Source: an uncultured SAR116 cluster alpha proteobacterium
Lineage (GTDB): Bacteria; Pseudomonadota; Alphaproteobacteria; Puniceispirillales; Marisalimonadaceae
DNA length: 64,000 bases
Assembly (NCBI GenBank): GCA_902592615.1
Contig: CACJFI010000006.1
Location: forward strand, 1-64,000
Reading direction: 5' to 3'
The translations under genes were made by a program, and so were the position numbers. The notes beneath the pieces were generated by a model, which saw nothing but the letters and a program-made list of their open reading frames with translations, ran no database searches and was not told where the DNA came from. Below are positions 46,584-56,365 of this stretch, piece by piece (the stretch's first letter is position 1; each line of letters begins with the position of its first letter).

Positions 46584-47318
46584 ATGAAAAATATTTTAAT
46601 TACAGGAGCAAGTCAAGGCATTGGAAAGGCTACTGCAATTGAAGCCGCTAAAGCACAAATGTTTGTAGGAATTAACTATAATCAAAATTCAAAGGCGGCA
46701 GAACAATGTCTAAAACTTGTTCGAGATTCAGGTGGTGACGGAATTATATTACAATGTGACGTAGCTAATAATAAATCTGTTAAAGGTATGTTTAATGATT
46801 TCTTAGATAAAGCTGGAACAATTGATGGTGTTTTTAACAATGCAGGAATAACAGGACCAATTTCACCAATACAAGATCTTAGCCCAGATGACTTGAAGAT
46901 GGTTATGGACACAAATGTATCAGGAGCTTTTTATGTAGCTCAAGAGTCAGCTAGAGTTATGATTGACCAGAAATCAGGAACAATAGTCAATATGTCTTCA
47001 ATAGCTGCTGATATTGGAGGTGGAGGTGAATTTGTTCACTATGCAATGTCTAAAGGTGCTATTCATTCACTTACTTATGGGATGGCGAAAGAACTTGGAA
47101 AATACGGTATTAGAGTTAACGCAGTGGCGCCAGGTTTGATTGATACTGAGATACATGCCAAAGCAGGAGATGCCTCTAGAGTAGATAGATTGATGCCATC
47201 AGTACCTATTGGAAGAATAGGTGGTGCAGAAGAAGTTGCTAAAACGGTCATGTGGTTATTAGGTGACAAATCAAGCTATATTTCTGGTTCAGTTGTACCT
47301 GTTTCCGGAGGTCGTTAA
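46584..47318 (+). CDS. Short-chain dehydrogenase/reductase
   Basis: 244-residue classical SDR. The cofactor motif is TGASQGIG, the NAG motif is NNAGITG, and the catalytic residues are Ser in VNMSSIA and YAMSK (Tyr, Lys). It ends with the usual ISGSVVPVSGGR. A good ribosome-binding site (AAAGGAAA) stands 17 bases after the hydroxyacid dehydrogenase. Substrate unknown. Confidence 0.92.
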   Translation: MKNILITGASQGIGKATAIEAAKAQMFVGINYNQNSKAAEQCLKLVRDSGGDGIILQCDVANNKSVKGMFNDFLDKAGTIDGVFNNAGITGPISPIQDLSPDDLKMVMDTNVSGAFYVAQESARVMIDQKSGTIVNMSSIAADIGGGGEFVHYAMSKGAIHSLTYGMAKELGKYGIRVNAVAPGLIDTEIHAKAGDASRVDRLMPSVPIGRIGGAEEVAKTVMWLLGDKSSYISGSVVPVSGGR

Positions 47319-47320
47319 AA

Positions 47321-48235
47321 TTATAAATTTATAGTTTTGTTGTTGCTCAATTGTTCGTTCTTTTTTGCTTGTCTTATACCTATATATGTCGAAGCCCCAA
47401 GTATTAACGCAGACCCTATCCATAGGCCAACGTGAGGTATTTCGTTAAAAAATATAAAACCTAGTGACACTGACCAAATTAATCTCAAATAGTCTAGTGG
47501 AAGTAGTGCAGTAATGTCAGCTCTTTTGAGAGCTTCATTTAAAAACCAGTGAACTAAAGTTCCAGCTATAGCAATAAATAAGAACATTATTAGTTGTTCT
47601 AGAGTAGGCCACACCCAAACTTGTATCGCAAGTATGGATGTTGCCGGTATGAGACCGGCAGCTTGCCAAAATGTAATGCTTACAGTTGTGTCTGTTTGTG
47701 TTAGTTTTTTTGCCATTAACATTGAAGAAGACCACATTAATGATGCACATAAAATAAGTAATGGCCCAAACCCCAATTCGATATCCGGTCTTAAAACAAT
47801 TAATGCTCCAATAAATCCTACCAACATTGCAAGCCATCTTCTTATTCCAACAATCTCTCTTAGAAAAATAATTGCCAGTATTGTTGCAAAAATTGGAACA
47901 GTAAACATTAGTGCAGTTGCTTTTGCCAATTCTGTTATACTAAGTCCATAGAACATACATAACATAGCTATACTGCCAACAACTGCCCTGTATGATTGCA
48001 ATTTAACATTATTAGACTTAAGCGATGCCATACCATTTTTGATAACTACAGGAAGAAAAATGAGTAGAACAAATATCGTTCTAAAAAAAGCAACCTCAAA
48101 TGGATGACTATCTTCAGTTGCAAACCTTATTAAACAATGCATAGTTGTTGCAAAAATGCCTGATAAAACCATGAATAGTATAGCTATAAGTGCAGGAGAC
48201 AATGATTTTATTTTTTTCGATTTATCTTTATTCAT
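47321..48235 (-). CDS. EamA/DMT family transporter
   Basis: 304-residue membrane protein with about ten hydrophobic segments in two EamA halves (about 18-150 and 160-285). Motifs include TTMHCLIRFATEDSHPFEVA and the second-half ALKRADITALLPLDYLRL. Members export amino acids or other metabolites. Convergent with the SDR gene, two bases apart. Confidence 0.9.
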   Translation of the reverse strand: MNKDKSKKIKSLSPALIAILFMVLSGIFATTMHCLIRFATEDSHPFEVAFFRTIFVLLIFLPVVIKNGMASLKSNNVKLQSYRAVVGSIAMLCMFYGLSITELAKATALMFTVPIFATILAIIFLREIVGIRRWLAMLVGFIGALIVLRPDIELGFGPLLILCASLMWSSSMLMAKKLTQTDTTVSITFWQAAGLIPATSILAIQVWVWPTLEQLIMFLFIAIAGTLVHWFLNEALKRADITALLPLDYLRLIWSVSLGFIFFNEIPHVGLWIGSALILGASTYIGIRQAKKNEQLSNNKTINL

Positions 48236-48357
48236 GAAACTGAACAGATCTATAATAAAAAATCTAAATAGGTGTTATATACTTTTTAACTAGAATAAAT
48301 TTGAGTTTTAAGAATACTTATCAAATATATTTAACATATTAATTGATTGGAGGCAAA

Positions 48358-49083
48358 ATGTTAAAAGTTAAAGCTCTTCTGTTTGATGTATTTGGGACTG
48401 TTGTTGATTGGAGGACTGGTATAGCTAGAGAAGTAGAGAGTGTTGCAAAGAAAAACAATATTTCATTAGATCCTTTTAATTTTGCTGATGCGTGGAGAGC
48501 AGAATATCAACCAGCCATGGAAGAAATAAGAAAGGGTAAAAGATCATTTACTATACTTGATATCTTACACATGGAAAATTTAAAAAAAATTGCTCCAAAA
48601 TTTAATTTGCATAATCTCTCAGATGAAGATTTTAAATTGCTTGTAACTGCTTGGCATAGACTTCCAGGTTGGCCAGATAGCAGTGATGGTCTTAATGCCC
48701 TTAAGAATAAATATATCCTTGCTACCCAATCTAATGGGAATATAGCTTTAATTGTTAACATGGCAAAATTTTCTAATCTCAATTGGGATGTTATTTTAGG
48801 AGCAGAAGTAATTGGTCATTATAAACCTGAGCCAGAAGCTTACTTAAAAGCTTGTAGTGCTCTAAATTTTAAAACAGAAGAATGTTTGATGGTTGCGGCC
48901 CATGATGATGATTTAAAAGCAGCAAGCCTTCAAGGAATGAAAACTGCTTATGTTCATAGACCTTTTGAGTATGGCAAGGATAAGTTGTTTGATATTGCTG
49001 AAGTAAATGATTATAAAGGTGATAGAGAATGGGACATTGTTTCAAGAGATTTAAACGACTTAGCAAAACAACTAGGTTGTTAA
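48358..49083 (+). CDS. HAD superfamily hydrolase, haloacid dehalogenase type II-like
   Basis: 241-residue HAD hydrolase. The nucleophile Asp is in LLFDVFGTVVDWR, motif II is ATQSNGN, motif III Lys is in HYKPEPEAY, and motif IV is VAAHDDDLKAA. The type-II haloacid dehalogenase layout is clear, but a phosphatase role is also possible. The ATG at 48358 follows TTGGAGGCAAA. Confidence 0.9.
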   Translation: MLKVKALLFDVFGTVVDWRTGIAREVESVAKKNNISLDPFNFADAWRAEYQPAMEEIRKGKRSFTILDILHMENLKKIAPKFNLHNLSDEDFKLLVTAWHRLPGWPDSSDGLNALKNKYILATQSNGNIALIVNMAKFSNLNWDVILGAEVIGHYKPEPEAYLKACSALNFKTEECLMVAAHDDDLKAASLQGMKTAYVHRPFEYGKDKLFDIAEVNDYKGDREWDIVSRDLNDLAKQLGC

Positions 49084-49119
49084 TTAAAATTTAAAATAAT
49101 AGAAAGTTTCAAATAAATC

Positions 49120-49887
49120 ATGTCTTCAACCAAACCAATAATTGGTATATCAACTAATGAAATTATTAATTTTGGTGGTAGGCAAGTCTCTCATTCAACA
49201 GGTTTAAGGTATGTAAATGCAGTATCAAAGTTTAGTAACGCAATACCAATTTTAATACCCTCATATATAAAAGGTAAAGACTTAGATCTACTTTTAAAAA
49301 AAGTTGATGGTGTAGTTTTAACAGGAGGTAGAGCAAATGTTGAGCCTCATCATTTTGGAGGTAATCCATTCCCTCCAGATGAGCCTATCGATGTTGGAAG
49401 AGACGAGATTGTTTTAGAAATGATACCTAAATGTGTTACTCTAGGTATCCCAATCTTTGGAATTTGTAGAGGCATCCAAGAAATGAATGTAGCCTATGGT
49501 GGAACATTGCATTATCGGGTACATTTGCTGGATGACAAAAATGATCATCGCATGCCCAGAGGAGATGATGTAACGGTTAAGCAAATTTTTAAATTAAAAC
49601 ATAGAATTGATTTTGTAAAAAACGGCTATTTTTCAAAATTACTCAAAAAGGATTCTTGTTTAGTTAATTCACTTCATGGTCAGGCTATCGATATTATTGC
49701 TAATAATTTAAAAATAGAAGCTTTATCAGATGATGGTATTATTGAAGCTGTTAGTATTCTTGATCATCCTTCATTTGCGATAGGCGTTCAATGGCACGCC
49801 GAATATGAACCTGAAAAAAACGAATTAAACAGATGTTTGTTTGCTGAGTTTGGATCAGCATGTTCAATTTATTCAAAAAGAAAGTAA
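49120..49887 (+). CDS. Gamma-glutamyl-gamma-aminobutyrate hydrolase family protein (peptidase C26)
   Basis: 255-residue class-I glutamine-amidotransferase-like hydrolase of the PuuD family. The catalytic Cys is in FGICRGIQEMNVAYGG and His/Glu in GVQWHAEYEPE. PuuD proteins cut gamma-glutamyl amides made in polyamine use; the puuA partner is not in this window. It lies 36 bases after the HAD gene. Confidence 0.9.
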   Translation: MSSTKPIIGISTNEIINFGGRQVSHSTGLRYVNAVSKFSNAIPILIPSYIKGKDLDLLLKKVDGVVLTGGRANVEPHHFGGNPFPPDEPIDVGRDEIVLEMIPKCVTLGIPIFGICRGIQEMNVAYGGTLHYRVHLLDDKNDHRMPRGDDVTVKQIFKLKHRIDFVKNGYFSKLLKKDSCLVNSLHGQAIDIIANNLKIEALSDDGIIEAVSILDHPSFAIGVQWHAEYEPEKNELNRCLFAEFGSACSIYSKRK

Positions 49888-49896
49888 TACAATAAT

Positions 49897-50829
49897 TTAA
49901 ATTGGTGAATTTGGACCTAAAGGTATAATCCTATATGGATTTATATGTTCGTGAGAAAAATAATAATGTCTTTTGATATGATCAAAATTTGTTGTTGTAT
50001 TTATAGCTGGATTGTTAAACATTCTTTTTACATAAGAACTAATATTCTTAAACTCACTTATTTTTTTCAAATTACATTTGAAATGAACATAATAAACGCT
50101 GTCAAATCTTAATAATGTAGGAATTAATCTGATATCTGCTTCAGTCAGCACATTTCCAACTAAATATTCTTTATCCTCTAGGATTTCATCAATCATTTCC
50201 AATGATGAAAACAATTTTGTTACTGCATCTTCATAAGCTTCTTGAGTTCTTGAAAAACCAGATTTGTAAACACCATTATTAATGTTCTCATAAATTACTT
50301 TATTAATTTTATCAATTTCAGTTCTTAAACTTGATGGATAGTAATCATCATAATTTTTTGTAATATTATTGAATGCACTATTCATTATCCGGATTATTTC
50401 AGCAGACTCATTATTTACAATAGTATCAGTTTTTTTATCCCATAAAATAGGAACTGTTGCTTTCGAAGATACTTTTTTATCTGAAATTTGATAGATTTCA
50501 TGTACATACTTTTTACCATACAAGCTATCACCTGTTGTTTTTGGAAAGTTTTTCAAAAAGGACCAACCATTTTCAAGCATATCTGGGTGGACATAATCCA
50601 CAGAGATATGGTTCTCAAGTTTTTTTAAATGTCTGAATATTAATGTTCTATGAGCCCATGGACAAGCATAACTTACATATAAATGATATCTATTTGTTTC
50701 AGGGTTATAGACTTGGTCACTATTGCTTATTTCATTTCTAAAAACACTATCTACTCTTTTAAAACTTCCATCTTTTTGATTGTTTGAAGGTGAGCCTTTT
50801 GTCCAAATACCATTGACCAAATGTCCCAT
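49897..50829 (-). CDS. Glutathionyl-hydroquinone reductase
   Basis: 310-residue glutathione S-transferase of the Xi class (YqjG/PcpF/ECM4). The catalytic motif YACPWAHRTLIF and the C-terminal helical domain ending in HYYFSHEHINPYRIIPLGPN are diagnostic. These enzymes remove glutathione from glutathionyl-hydroquinones, which arise from quinones, so the gene fits a cell that meets aromatic compounds. Confidence 0.93.
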   Translation of the reverse strand: MGHLVNGIWTKGSPSNNQKDGSFKRVDSVFRNEISNSDQVYNPETNRYHLYVSYACPWAHRTLIFRHLKKLENHISVDYVHPDMLENGWSFLKNFPKTTGDSLYGKKYVHEIYQISDKKVSSKATVPILWDKKTDTIVNNESAEIIRIMNSAFNNITKNYDDYYPSSLRTEIDKINKVIYENINNGVYKSGFSRTQEAYEDAVTKLFSSLEMIDEILEDKEYLVGNVLTEADIRLIPTLLRFDSVYYVHFKCNLKKISEFKNISSYVKRMFNNPAINTTTNFDHIKRHYYFSHEHINPYRIIPLGPNSPI

Positions 50830-50960
50830 AAATTTATCCTAAATGTTAAATTAGTGATAAACTATAACGATTTTCAAAATATAAATAAATAATTTAAGTT
50901 ATTCACTAGTTGAATTATAAATAATAAAAATCAATAGAAATAAACTTTAAAGGAATTAAC

Positions 50961-51893
50961 ATGAAAAATATTGGCATAATCGGTGGAGGATTAATTGGGT
51001 CGAGTTGGGCGGCAATATTTTCTAAATGTGGTTTTAATGTTTTTGTTTATGACCCATATCCTGAAGTTTTTAATGGTTATGAAGAAAGAGTTAATTTGTT
51101 TCTTGAAGAATTAAAAGCCATAGATAACAAAGTTGATGTTGATAAATGTTTAAATAAAATTACTAAAAATGTAACACTTGAAGAATTATGCGCTAAAGTT
51201 GAGTACATCCAAGAAAGTGCACCTGAAATTTTGTCTGTAAAACAAGAATTATTTGCAAGGTTAGATAATTTATCACCTCAAAATGTAGTGATAGGATCAT
51301 CTTCTTCCGCTATACCAATTTCAAAAATAACACAAAACCTTAGAGGACAACATAGATGCCTGATAGCACACCCTGCTAATCCACCACATCTTATACCATG
51401 TGTAGAAATCTGCCCAGGTGAAAACACATCAACAAAATCGATTGAAAAAGCTAAAGAAATTTTTGAACTCTCAGGTTCATCTATTGTTACCGTTAATAAA
51501 GAAATTGATGGCTTTATATTAAATCGATTACAAGGTGCACTTTTAAATGAGGCGATGCGATTGTACTCAGAAGGATATGCTAGCTCAGAAGATATTGATG
51601 CAACTATAAAAGACGGATTAGGTCTTAGATGGGCATTTATGGGACCTTTTGAAACAATTGATTTAAATGCACCAGGTGGAATTAAAGATTATATGTCTAG
51701 ATATGGCTCTATATTTATTGAAATGGCTAAATCACAAACAAAAATACCAGATTGGTCAGAAAATGCAGGTAAAAAACTAGATTTAGAACGACGAAAGGTT
51801 CTTAGTGAAGACCATTTAGAAAAAAGAGCTAAAAAAAGAAATTTCTTGTTGAAACAACTTAGAAAATTAAAAATTGATAATGATGAAACATAG
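50961..51893 (+). CDS. 3-hydroxyacyl-CoA dehydrogenase / L-carnitine dehydrogenase-like protein
   Basis: 310-residue NAD-dependent dehydrogenase. The N-terminal dinucleotide motif is IGGGLIGSSWAAIF, the catalytic region is SSSSAIPIS and AHPANPPHLIP, and the C-terminal domain holds NRLQGALLNEAMRLYSEG. The single-domain layout matches L-carnitine dehydrogenase and lambda-crystallin-type enzymes as much as fatty-acid enzymes. A CaiB-type CoA transferase follows 20 bases later. Confidence 0.88.
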   Translation: MKNIGIIGGGLIGSSWAAIFSKCGFNVFVYDPYPEVFNGYEERVNLFLEELKAIDNKVDVDKCLNKITKNVTLEELCAKVEYIQESAPEILSVKQELFARLDNLSPQNVVIGSSSSAIPISKITQNLRGQHRCLIAHPANPPHLIPCVEICPGENTSTKSIEKAKEIFELSGSSIVTVNKEIDGFILNRLQGALLNEAMRLYSEGYASSEDIDATIKDGLGLRWAFMGPFETIDLNAPGGIKDYMSRYGSIFIEMAKSQTKIPDWSENAGKKLDLERRKVLSEDHLEKRAKKRNFLLKQLRKLKIDNDET

Positions 51894-51912
51894 AAAATAG
51901 GAATTTTAAATT

Positions 51913-53097
51913 TTGTTACCATTAGAAAATATTAAAATTTTGGATCTGTCTCGTTTGGCAGCTGGAAACATGGTAAGTCATATGTTTGCTGACTTTGGAG
52001 CAGATGTTGTCAAAGTAGAAAAACCAGGAAAAGGAGACGACCTAAGAAATTGGAAAATAAATGGTATCTCTCACTGGTGGGCTGTTTATTCAAGAAACAA
52101 AAGAAGTATTTCTATAGATCTCAAAAAAGATGAGGGTTTGGATCTTTTAAAAGAATTAGTAAAATCAGCAGATGTTTTTATCGAAAACTTTGTGCCTGGC
52201 ACTCTTGAGAAATGGGGGATTGGTCCAGAACAATTAAATGAGTTAAACAATAAATTAATTATTTTAAGAATTTCTGGTTGGGGACAAACTGGGATTTTCA
52301 AAAATGCTCCAGGTTTTGGATCTCTTGTAGAAGGTATGAGTGGATTTGCAGCAATGACTGGTGAAGAAAATCAAGCTCCTCTTTTACCTCCCCTAGCTCT
52401 TGCTGATATGGTTGCTGGATTAACTGGATTTGGTGCCATTTTGATGGCTATTTTGGCTTCAAAAAAAAACAATACTGGTGGTCAAGTAATAGACTTGTCT
52501 CTTTTTGAGCCTTTTTTTTCAATTTTAGGTCCATGGGCCGCAAGTTATAAAATTTCAGGTAAGGTACCTGAAAGAATAGGAAATAGAAGTAATGTGGCTG
52601 CACCAAGAGGGATATATAAAACAAAAGATAATAAATATGTTTCTTTGTCAGCATCAATGCAGTCAATGTGGGAAAAACTGGCCTTAACAATTGGTTCAAG
52701 TGATTTGATTAAGGATCGAAGGTTTTTGACTAATAGTGATAGACTAAATAATCAAGATGATTTGGATAAACCTATTTCAAAATTTATTAAAAAATATAAC
52801 AGAGAAGAAGTTTTACATATCTTTTCAAAAGAAGGAATAACAGTAGGACCTGTTTTAGATATTTCAGAAATCATAGAACATCCATATATACATGATAGGG
52901 AAGTTCTTGTTGATCATTATAATAAGGAATATGGAAATATTTTAATGCATCAAGCCTTTCCAAGATTAAGTAAAACTCCCGGGAAAATAAGAAATTCTGC
53001 ACCAGCATTGGGGAACGATACTAATGTAGTTCTTAAAGAGATTGGAATATCAGCCAAACAGATACAAATGCTTAGAAAAAATAAAATTATTAATTAA
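51913..53097 (+). CDS. CoA transferase family III (CaiB/BaiF)
   Basis: 394-residue type-III CoA transferase. Family features are LDLSRLAAGNMVSHMFADFG near the start, DVFIENFVPGTLEKWG, and the catalytic Asp in ALADMVAGLTGFG. The start is a TTG after ATAGGAATTTT. Substrate not shown by sequence; pairing with the dehydrogenase suggests activation of a hydroxy-acid such as a carnitine-like compound. Confidence 0.91.
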   Translation: MLPLENIKILDLSRLAAGNMVSHMFADFGADVVKVEKPGKGDDLRNWKINGISHWWAVYSRNKRSISIDLKKDEGLDLLKELVKSADVFIENFVPGTLEKWGIGPEQLNELNNKLIILRISGWGQTGIFKNAPGFGSLVEGMSGFAAMTGEENQAPLLPPLALADMVAGLTGFGAILMAILASKKNNTGGQVIDLSLFEPFFSILGPWAASYKISGKVPERIGNRSNVAAPRGIYKTKDNKYVSLSASMQSMWEKLALTIGSSDLIKDRRFLTNSDRLNNQDDLDKPISKFIKKYNREEVLHIFSKEGITVGPVLDISEIIEHPYIHDREVLVDHYNKEYGNILMHQAFPRLSKTPGKIRNSAPALGNDTNVVLKEIGISAKQIQMLRKNKIIN

Positions 53098-53177
53098 TTA
53101 CAAAGAACTTAAATTAAATCACTTATTGACATCAAATAATTTAAATAACAAAATATTGAGATTGGGGGTAGTTTTTT

Positions 53178-54935
53178 ATGGATGGTTTAAATAGAGAAAT
53201 AAGTGATTTTGACATAATTATTAAAAATGGGACTCTAGTTGATGGAACAGGAGCCAAGTCAAAACTAGGTAATATAGCTATTAAAAATGGTATAATTGAA
53301 GCTATAGGGAATTTTTCAGGTAAAGCTAATCAAGTTATTGATGCAACTAACTTAGTTGTTACCCCAGGATTTGTTGATATTCACACTCATTATGACGGCC
53401 AGGCGATTTGGGACAGCCAACTAAAACCTTCATCAATCCATGGTGTAACTACTGTTGTTATGGGTAATTGTGGAGTAGGTTTTGCTCCTTGTAAACCAGA
53501 AGATAGAGTTAAGTTAGTTGAACTTATGGAGGGTGTCGAAGATATTCCTGCTCCTGTGATGCATGAGGGTTTAAACTGGCAATGGGAGACTTTTGAGGAA
53601 TACATTAAGGCTCTAGAAAAAAATAAATTAGACATAGATATATGTGCGCTTTTACCTCACGCAGCATTAAGAGTTTATGTGATGGGAGAAAGGGCAATTA
53701 AGCACGAAGTTGCAACTAAAGAAGATATGCAAATAATGAGAAAACTTGCAAAGGAAGCTGTTGAGGCAGGAGCTTTTGGTTTTTCAACATCACGTACAAT
53801 CAGTCATAAGAGTTTAAAAGGAGAATACACTCCAACTTTGAGAGCTCATGAAGATGAGTTAACTGCTATTGCAATGGGATTATCAGATGCAGGATCAGGA
53901 TTTATGGAAATAGTTTCAGATTGGAATGAACCCAATCCAGAAACAGAATTTGAAGTTTTAAAGAGAATTGTGAAAAGTTCTGGGAGACCAGTTGTCTTTA
54001 GTTGCACTCAAAGACATGACAGGCCTCACTTCTGGGAAGATCTTATGGCAATGGCAAGACAGGCTCAAAAAGAAGGTCTGCCTATTAGACCAGTTGTTAC
54101 TCCAAGACCTATTGGTTTGTTATTAGGGTTGAATGGAAGTCAAAATCCATTTTCTGGAACAGATACATATAAATCTATTTCAGATTTGCCATTAGATAGA
54201 CGCGTAATTGAAATGAGGAAAGATGAAGTTAAAAAGAAAATTTTATCTGAAGATCCTATCAAAGGAAGTACTTTTCCACTCATTAATAGAATAGGATATA
54301 CTCAAATGTATAGATTTGGTTCACCGCCAAATTATAATCCTAAGCCAGAAGAGTCCATTGAAGCAATGGCGAAACAAAAAGGTATTACTGCAGCTGAATT
54401 AGCGTATGAAATTTTAATAGAAAATGATGGTAATAACTTTATTTATGCTCCATTAGTAAATTATGCTGATCATACATTTGGTGTTTGTAAAAAAATGCTT
54501 GATGATAAAAATGCTATAATGGGGTTAGGTGACGGCGGAGCTCATGTTGGTTTTATTTTAGACGCAGGGTATCCAACTTGGCTTATATCATATTGGTCAG
54601 TGAAGCAAAAAGCATATTCTATGGAAGAAACAGTAAGAAGATTAACTTCTGACACAGCAAACGCAGCTGGTTTGAATGACAGAGGCATTTTAAAAGTTGG
54701 TTTAAAAGCTGATATAAACATAATTGACTGGGAAAATGTGGGTTCTTCTGATCCATTTATGACACAAGATTTGCCTGCAGGTGGAAAAAGATTAATGCAG
54801 CACACTAAGGGATATGTAACTACAATTGTATCGGGAAAAGTTACCTACAAAAATGGTAAATTCACCAAAGAGCGACCTGGCACTGTTGTCAAGTCAGTTA
54901 AGGATGAAGAAAAGACATTAGAATTTATAAATTAA
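53178..54935 (+). CDS. N-acyl-D-amino-acid deacylase family amidohydrolase
   Basis: 585-residue amidohydrolase of the D-aminoacylase group. Metal ligands are in TPGFVDIHTHYDGQ (His-x-His) and MGNCGVGFAP (Cys), and the catalytic-site Asp lies in LGDGGAHVGF. It starts with a typical beta-domain FDIIIKNGTLVDGTG. Such enzymes release D-amino acids or cut related amides. TTGACA at 53126-53131 may be a -35 box for a separate promoter, and ATTGGGGGTAG is the ribosome-binding region. Confidence 0.9.
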   Translation: MDGLNREISDFDIIIKNGTLVDGTGAKSKLGNIAIKNGIIEAIGNFSGKANQVIDATNLVVTPGFVDIHTHYDGQAIWDSQLKPSSIHGVTTVVMGNCGVGFAPCKPEDRVKLVELMEGVEDIPAPVMHEGLNWQWETFEEYIKALEKNKLDIDICALLPHAALRVYVMGERAIKHEVATKEDMQIMRKLAKEAVEAGAFGFSTSRTISHKSLKGEYTPTLRAHEDELTAIAMGLSDAGSGFMEIVSDWNEPNPETEFEVLKRIVKSSGRPVVFSCTQRHDRPHFWEDLMAMARQAQKEGLPIRPVVTPRPIGLLLGLNGSQNPFSGTDTYKSISDLPLDRRVIEMRKDEVKKKILSEDPIKGSTFPLINRIGYTQMYRFGSPPNYNPKPEESIEAMAKQKGITAAELAYEILIENDGNNFIYAPLVNYADHTFGVCKKMLDDKNAIMGLGDGGAHVGFILDAGYPTWLISYWSVKQKAYSMEETVRRLTSDTANAAGLNDRGILKVGLKADINIIDWENVGSSDPFMTQDLPAGGKRLMQHTKGYVTTIVSGKVTYKNGKFTKERPGTVVKSVKDEEKTLEFIN

Positions 54936-54945
54936 TCTTGAAAGA

Positions 54946-56356
54946 TTGGTTTTGAATAAAAAAAAAATTTCCAATGAACTAATTGAATTACCATTCAATA
55001 AGATTTTTTTTAAATTAGCTATACCAAATATATGTGCAACCTTTTTATCTGCGAGTACAGTTATATTTGATCTTTGGTACATAGGTAAAATAGGCATTTC
55101 TGAATTAGCTGGTGTAGCTTATATTTTTCCAATTTTCATGTTAACAAGCATGCTATCCAATGGCGCGTTTGGTGGAGCTATAAGTGGCGCTACTGCAAGA
55201 GCTTTTGGAAGCAAAAACTTTCACCTAGCAGAATGTATCTTTAGGTCAGCAATATTAATTTCATTGTTGGGAGCACTACTTATGATGTTACTTTTTTTTT
55301 TCCATCTCAGAAAGATTTTTTATCTTTATGAAAATAGATCAAGAGGTAAGCAGAGCAGCTTTGAGTTATGGCAACATTTTATTGGGTGGAATTTTTTTAA
55401 TTTGGTTGTTTAATATTATTATTTCTGTAACAAGAGGCTCAGGGAATACAATAATGCCAGCTTTTAGTTGGCTGATTGTTCTGTCTTCTCATGTTTTATT
55501 AGCAAGTTTCAATTTTAATTATCTTGACGGAAATTTTATCTTAAAAAATAATGTAGTTTTTTTAAGCGAAAATTATTTATTTAATTCTTTAGAATGGTCT
55601 GCCATTTCATTATTGTCTGGATATTTTTTTGGATTAGTATTTATATTAAGTTTTTATTTTTTTGGAAATCATTCTTATACATTTAAATTTTCAAAAATTT
55701 TGCAATTAGACGGATTTTTAAAGTTAATTAAATCGGGTTCATTAGCAAGTTGTCAGTCTTTAATGACAATTTCATTAGCATTATTTTGTACAGCAGTGAT
55801 TGGAATTTTCGGATCACATTGGACAGCTGGATTTGGTATTGCAATTAGGTTAGAATTACTTTTGATTCCTATTATTTTTGGAGTAGGTGGTGCCCTTATT
55901 GCAATAGTAGGAGCAAATGTTGGTGCAAATAAATTAAAAAGAGCTGTACAAATGACTTGGAAGGGTACAGCTTTTTCTGTTTTCATTGTCGGTATTACAG
56001 GATTGTTTTTCTCATTTTATCCTGAATTCTGGTCCAATTTTTTCACACATAATCCACAAGCTATAGATGCTGCTGAAGTTTATTTAAAGGTAGTTGCTCC
56101 TTTTTATGCATTTTTTGCTCTTGGTCTTGGTCTTTATTTTGTATGTCAAGCATTCAACACTTTGTTTTGGCCAGTTGTAGGAACCTTTTTAAGATTGATT
56201 TTTGTTGTGATTTTAACTTCATTCTTTTTGTATAATAATCTAGCTAGTCCGTATTTATTATTTATTACTATGTCGTCTGGTTTGATAATTTATGGCTTAT
56301 TTATAGGTCTAAGCTTACACTATGGACCTTGGAAATCGCATTATAAACAGAATTGA
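54946..56356 (+). pseudogene. MATE family efflux transporter, interrupted by a frameshift in a T-run
   Basis: Two overlapping open frames together make one MATE multidrug/sodium antiporter. The first (54946-55413) gives the N-terminal helices (LPFNKIFFKLAIPNICATFL, ISGATARAFGSKN). The second, open well upstream of its first ATG at 55328, gives the rest (ALSYGNILLGGIF, VTRGSGNTIMPAF, GANVGANKLKRAV). The switch lies in ten T at 55292-55301; with nine T the gene would be intact at about 469 residues, a normal MATE length. The start is a TTG at 54946 or 54952. Could be a true pseudogene, a phase-variable or slippage-rescued gene, or an assembly error. Confidence 0.85.
55292..55301 (+). repeat. 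Homopolymer of ten T, site of the MATE frameshift
   Basis: Ten consecutive T inside the MATE gene. Removal of one T joins the two frames as MMLLFFSISERFFIFMKIDQ. Runs of this length are prone to slippage by polymerases. Confidence 0.9.
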
Positions 56357-56365
56357 TTTAAAGAT

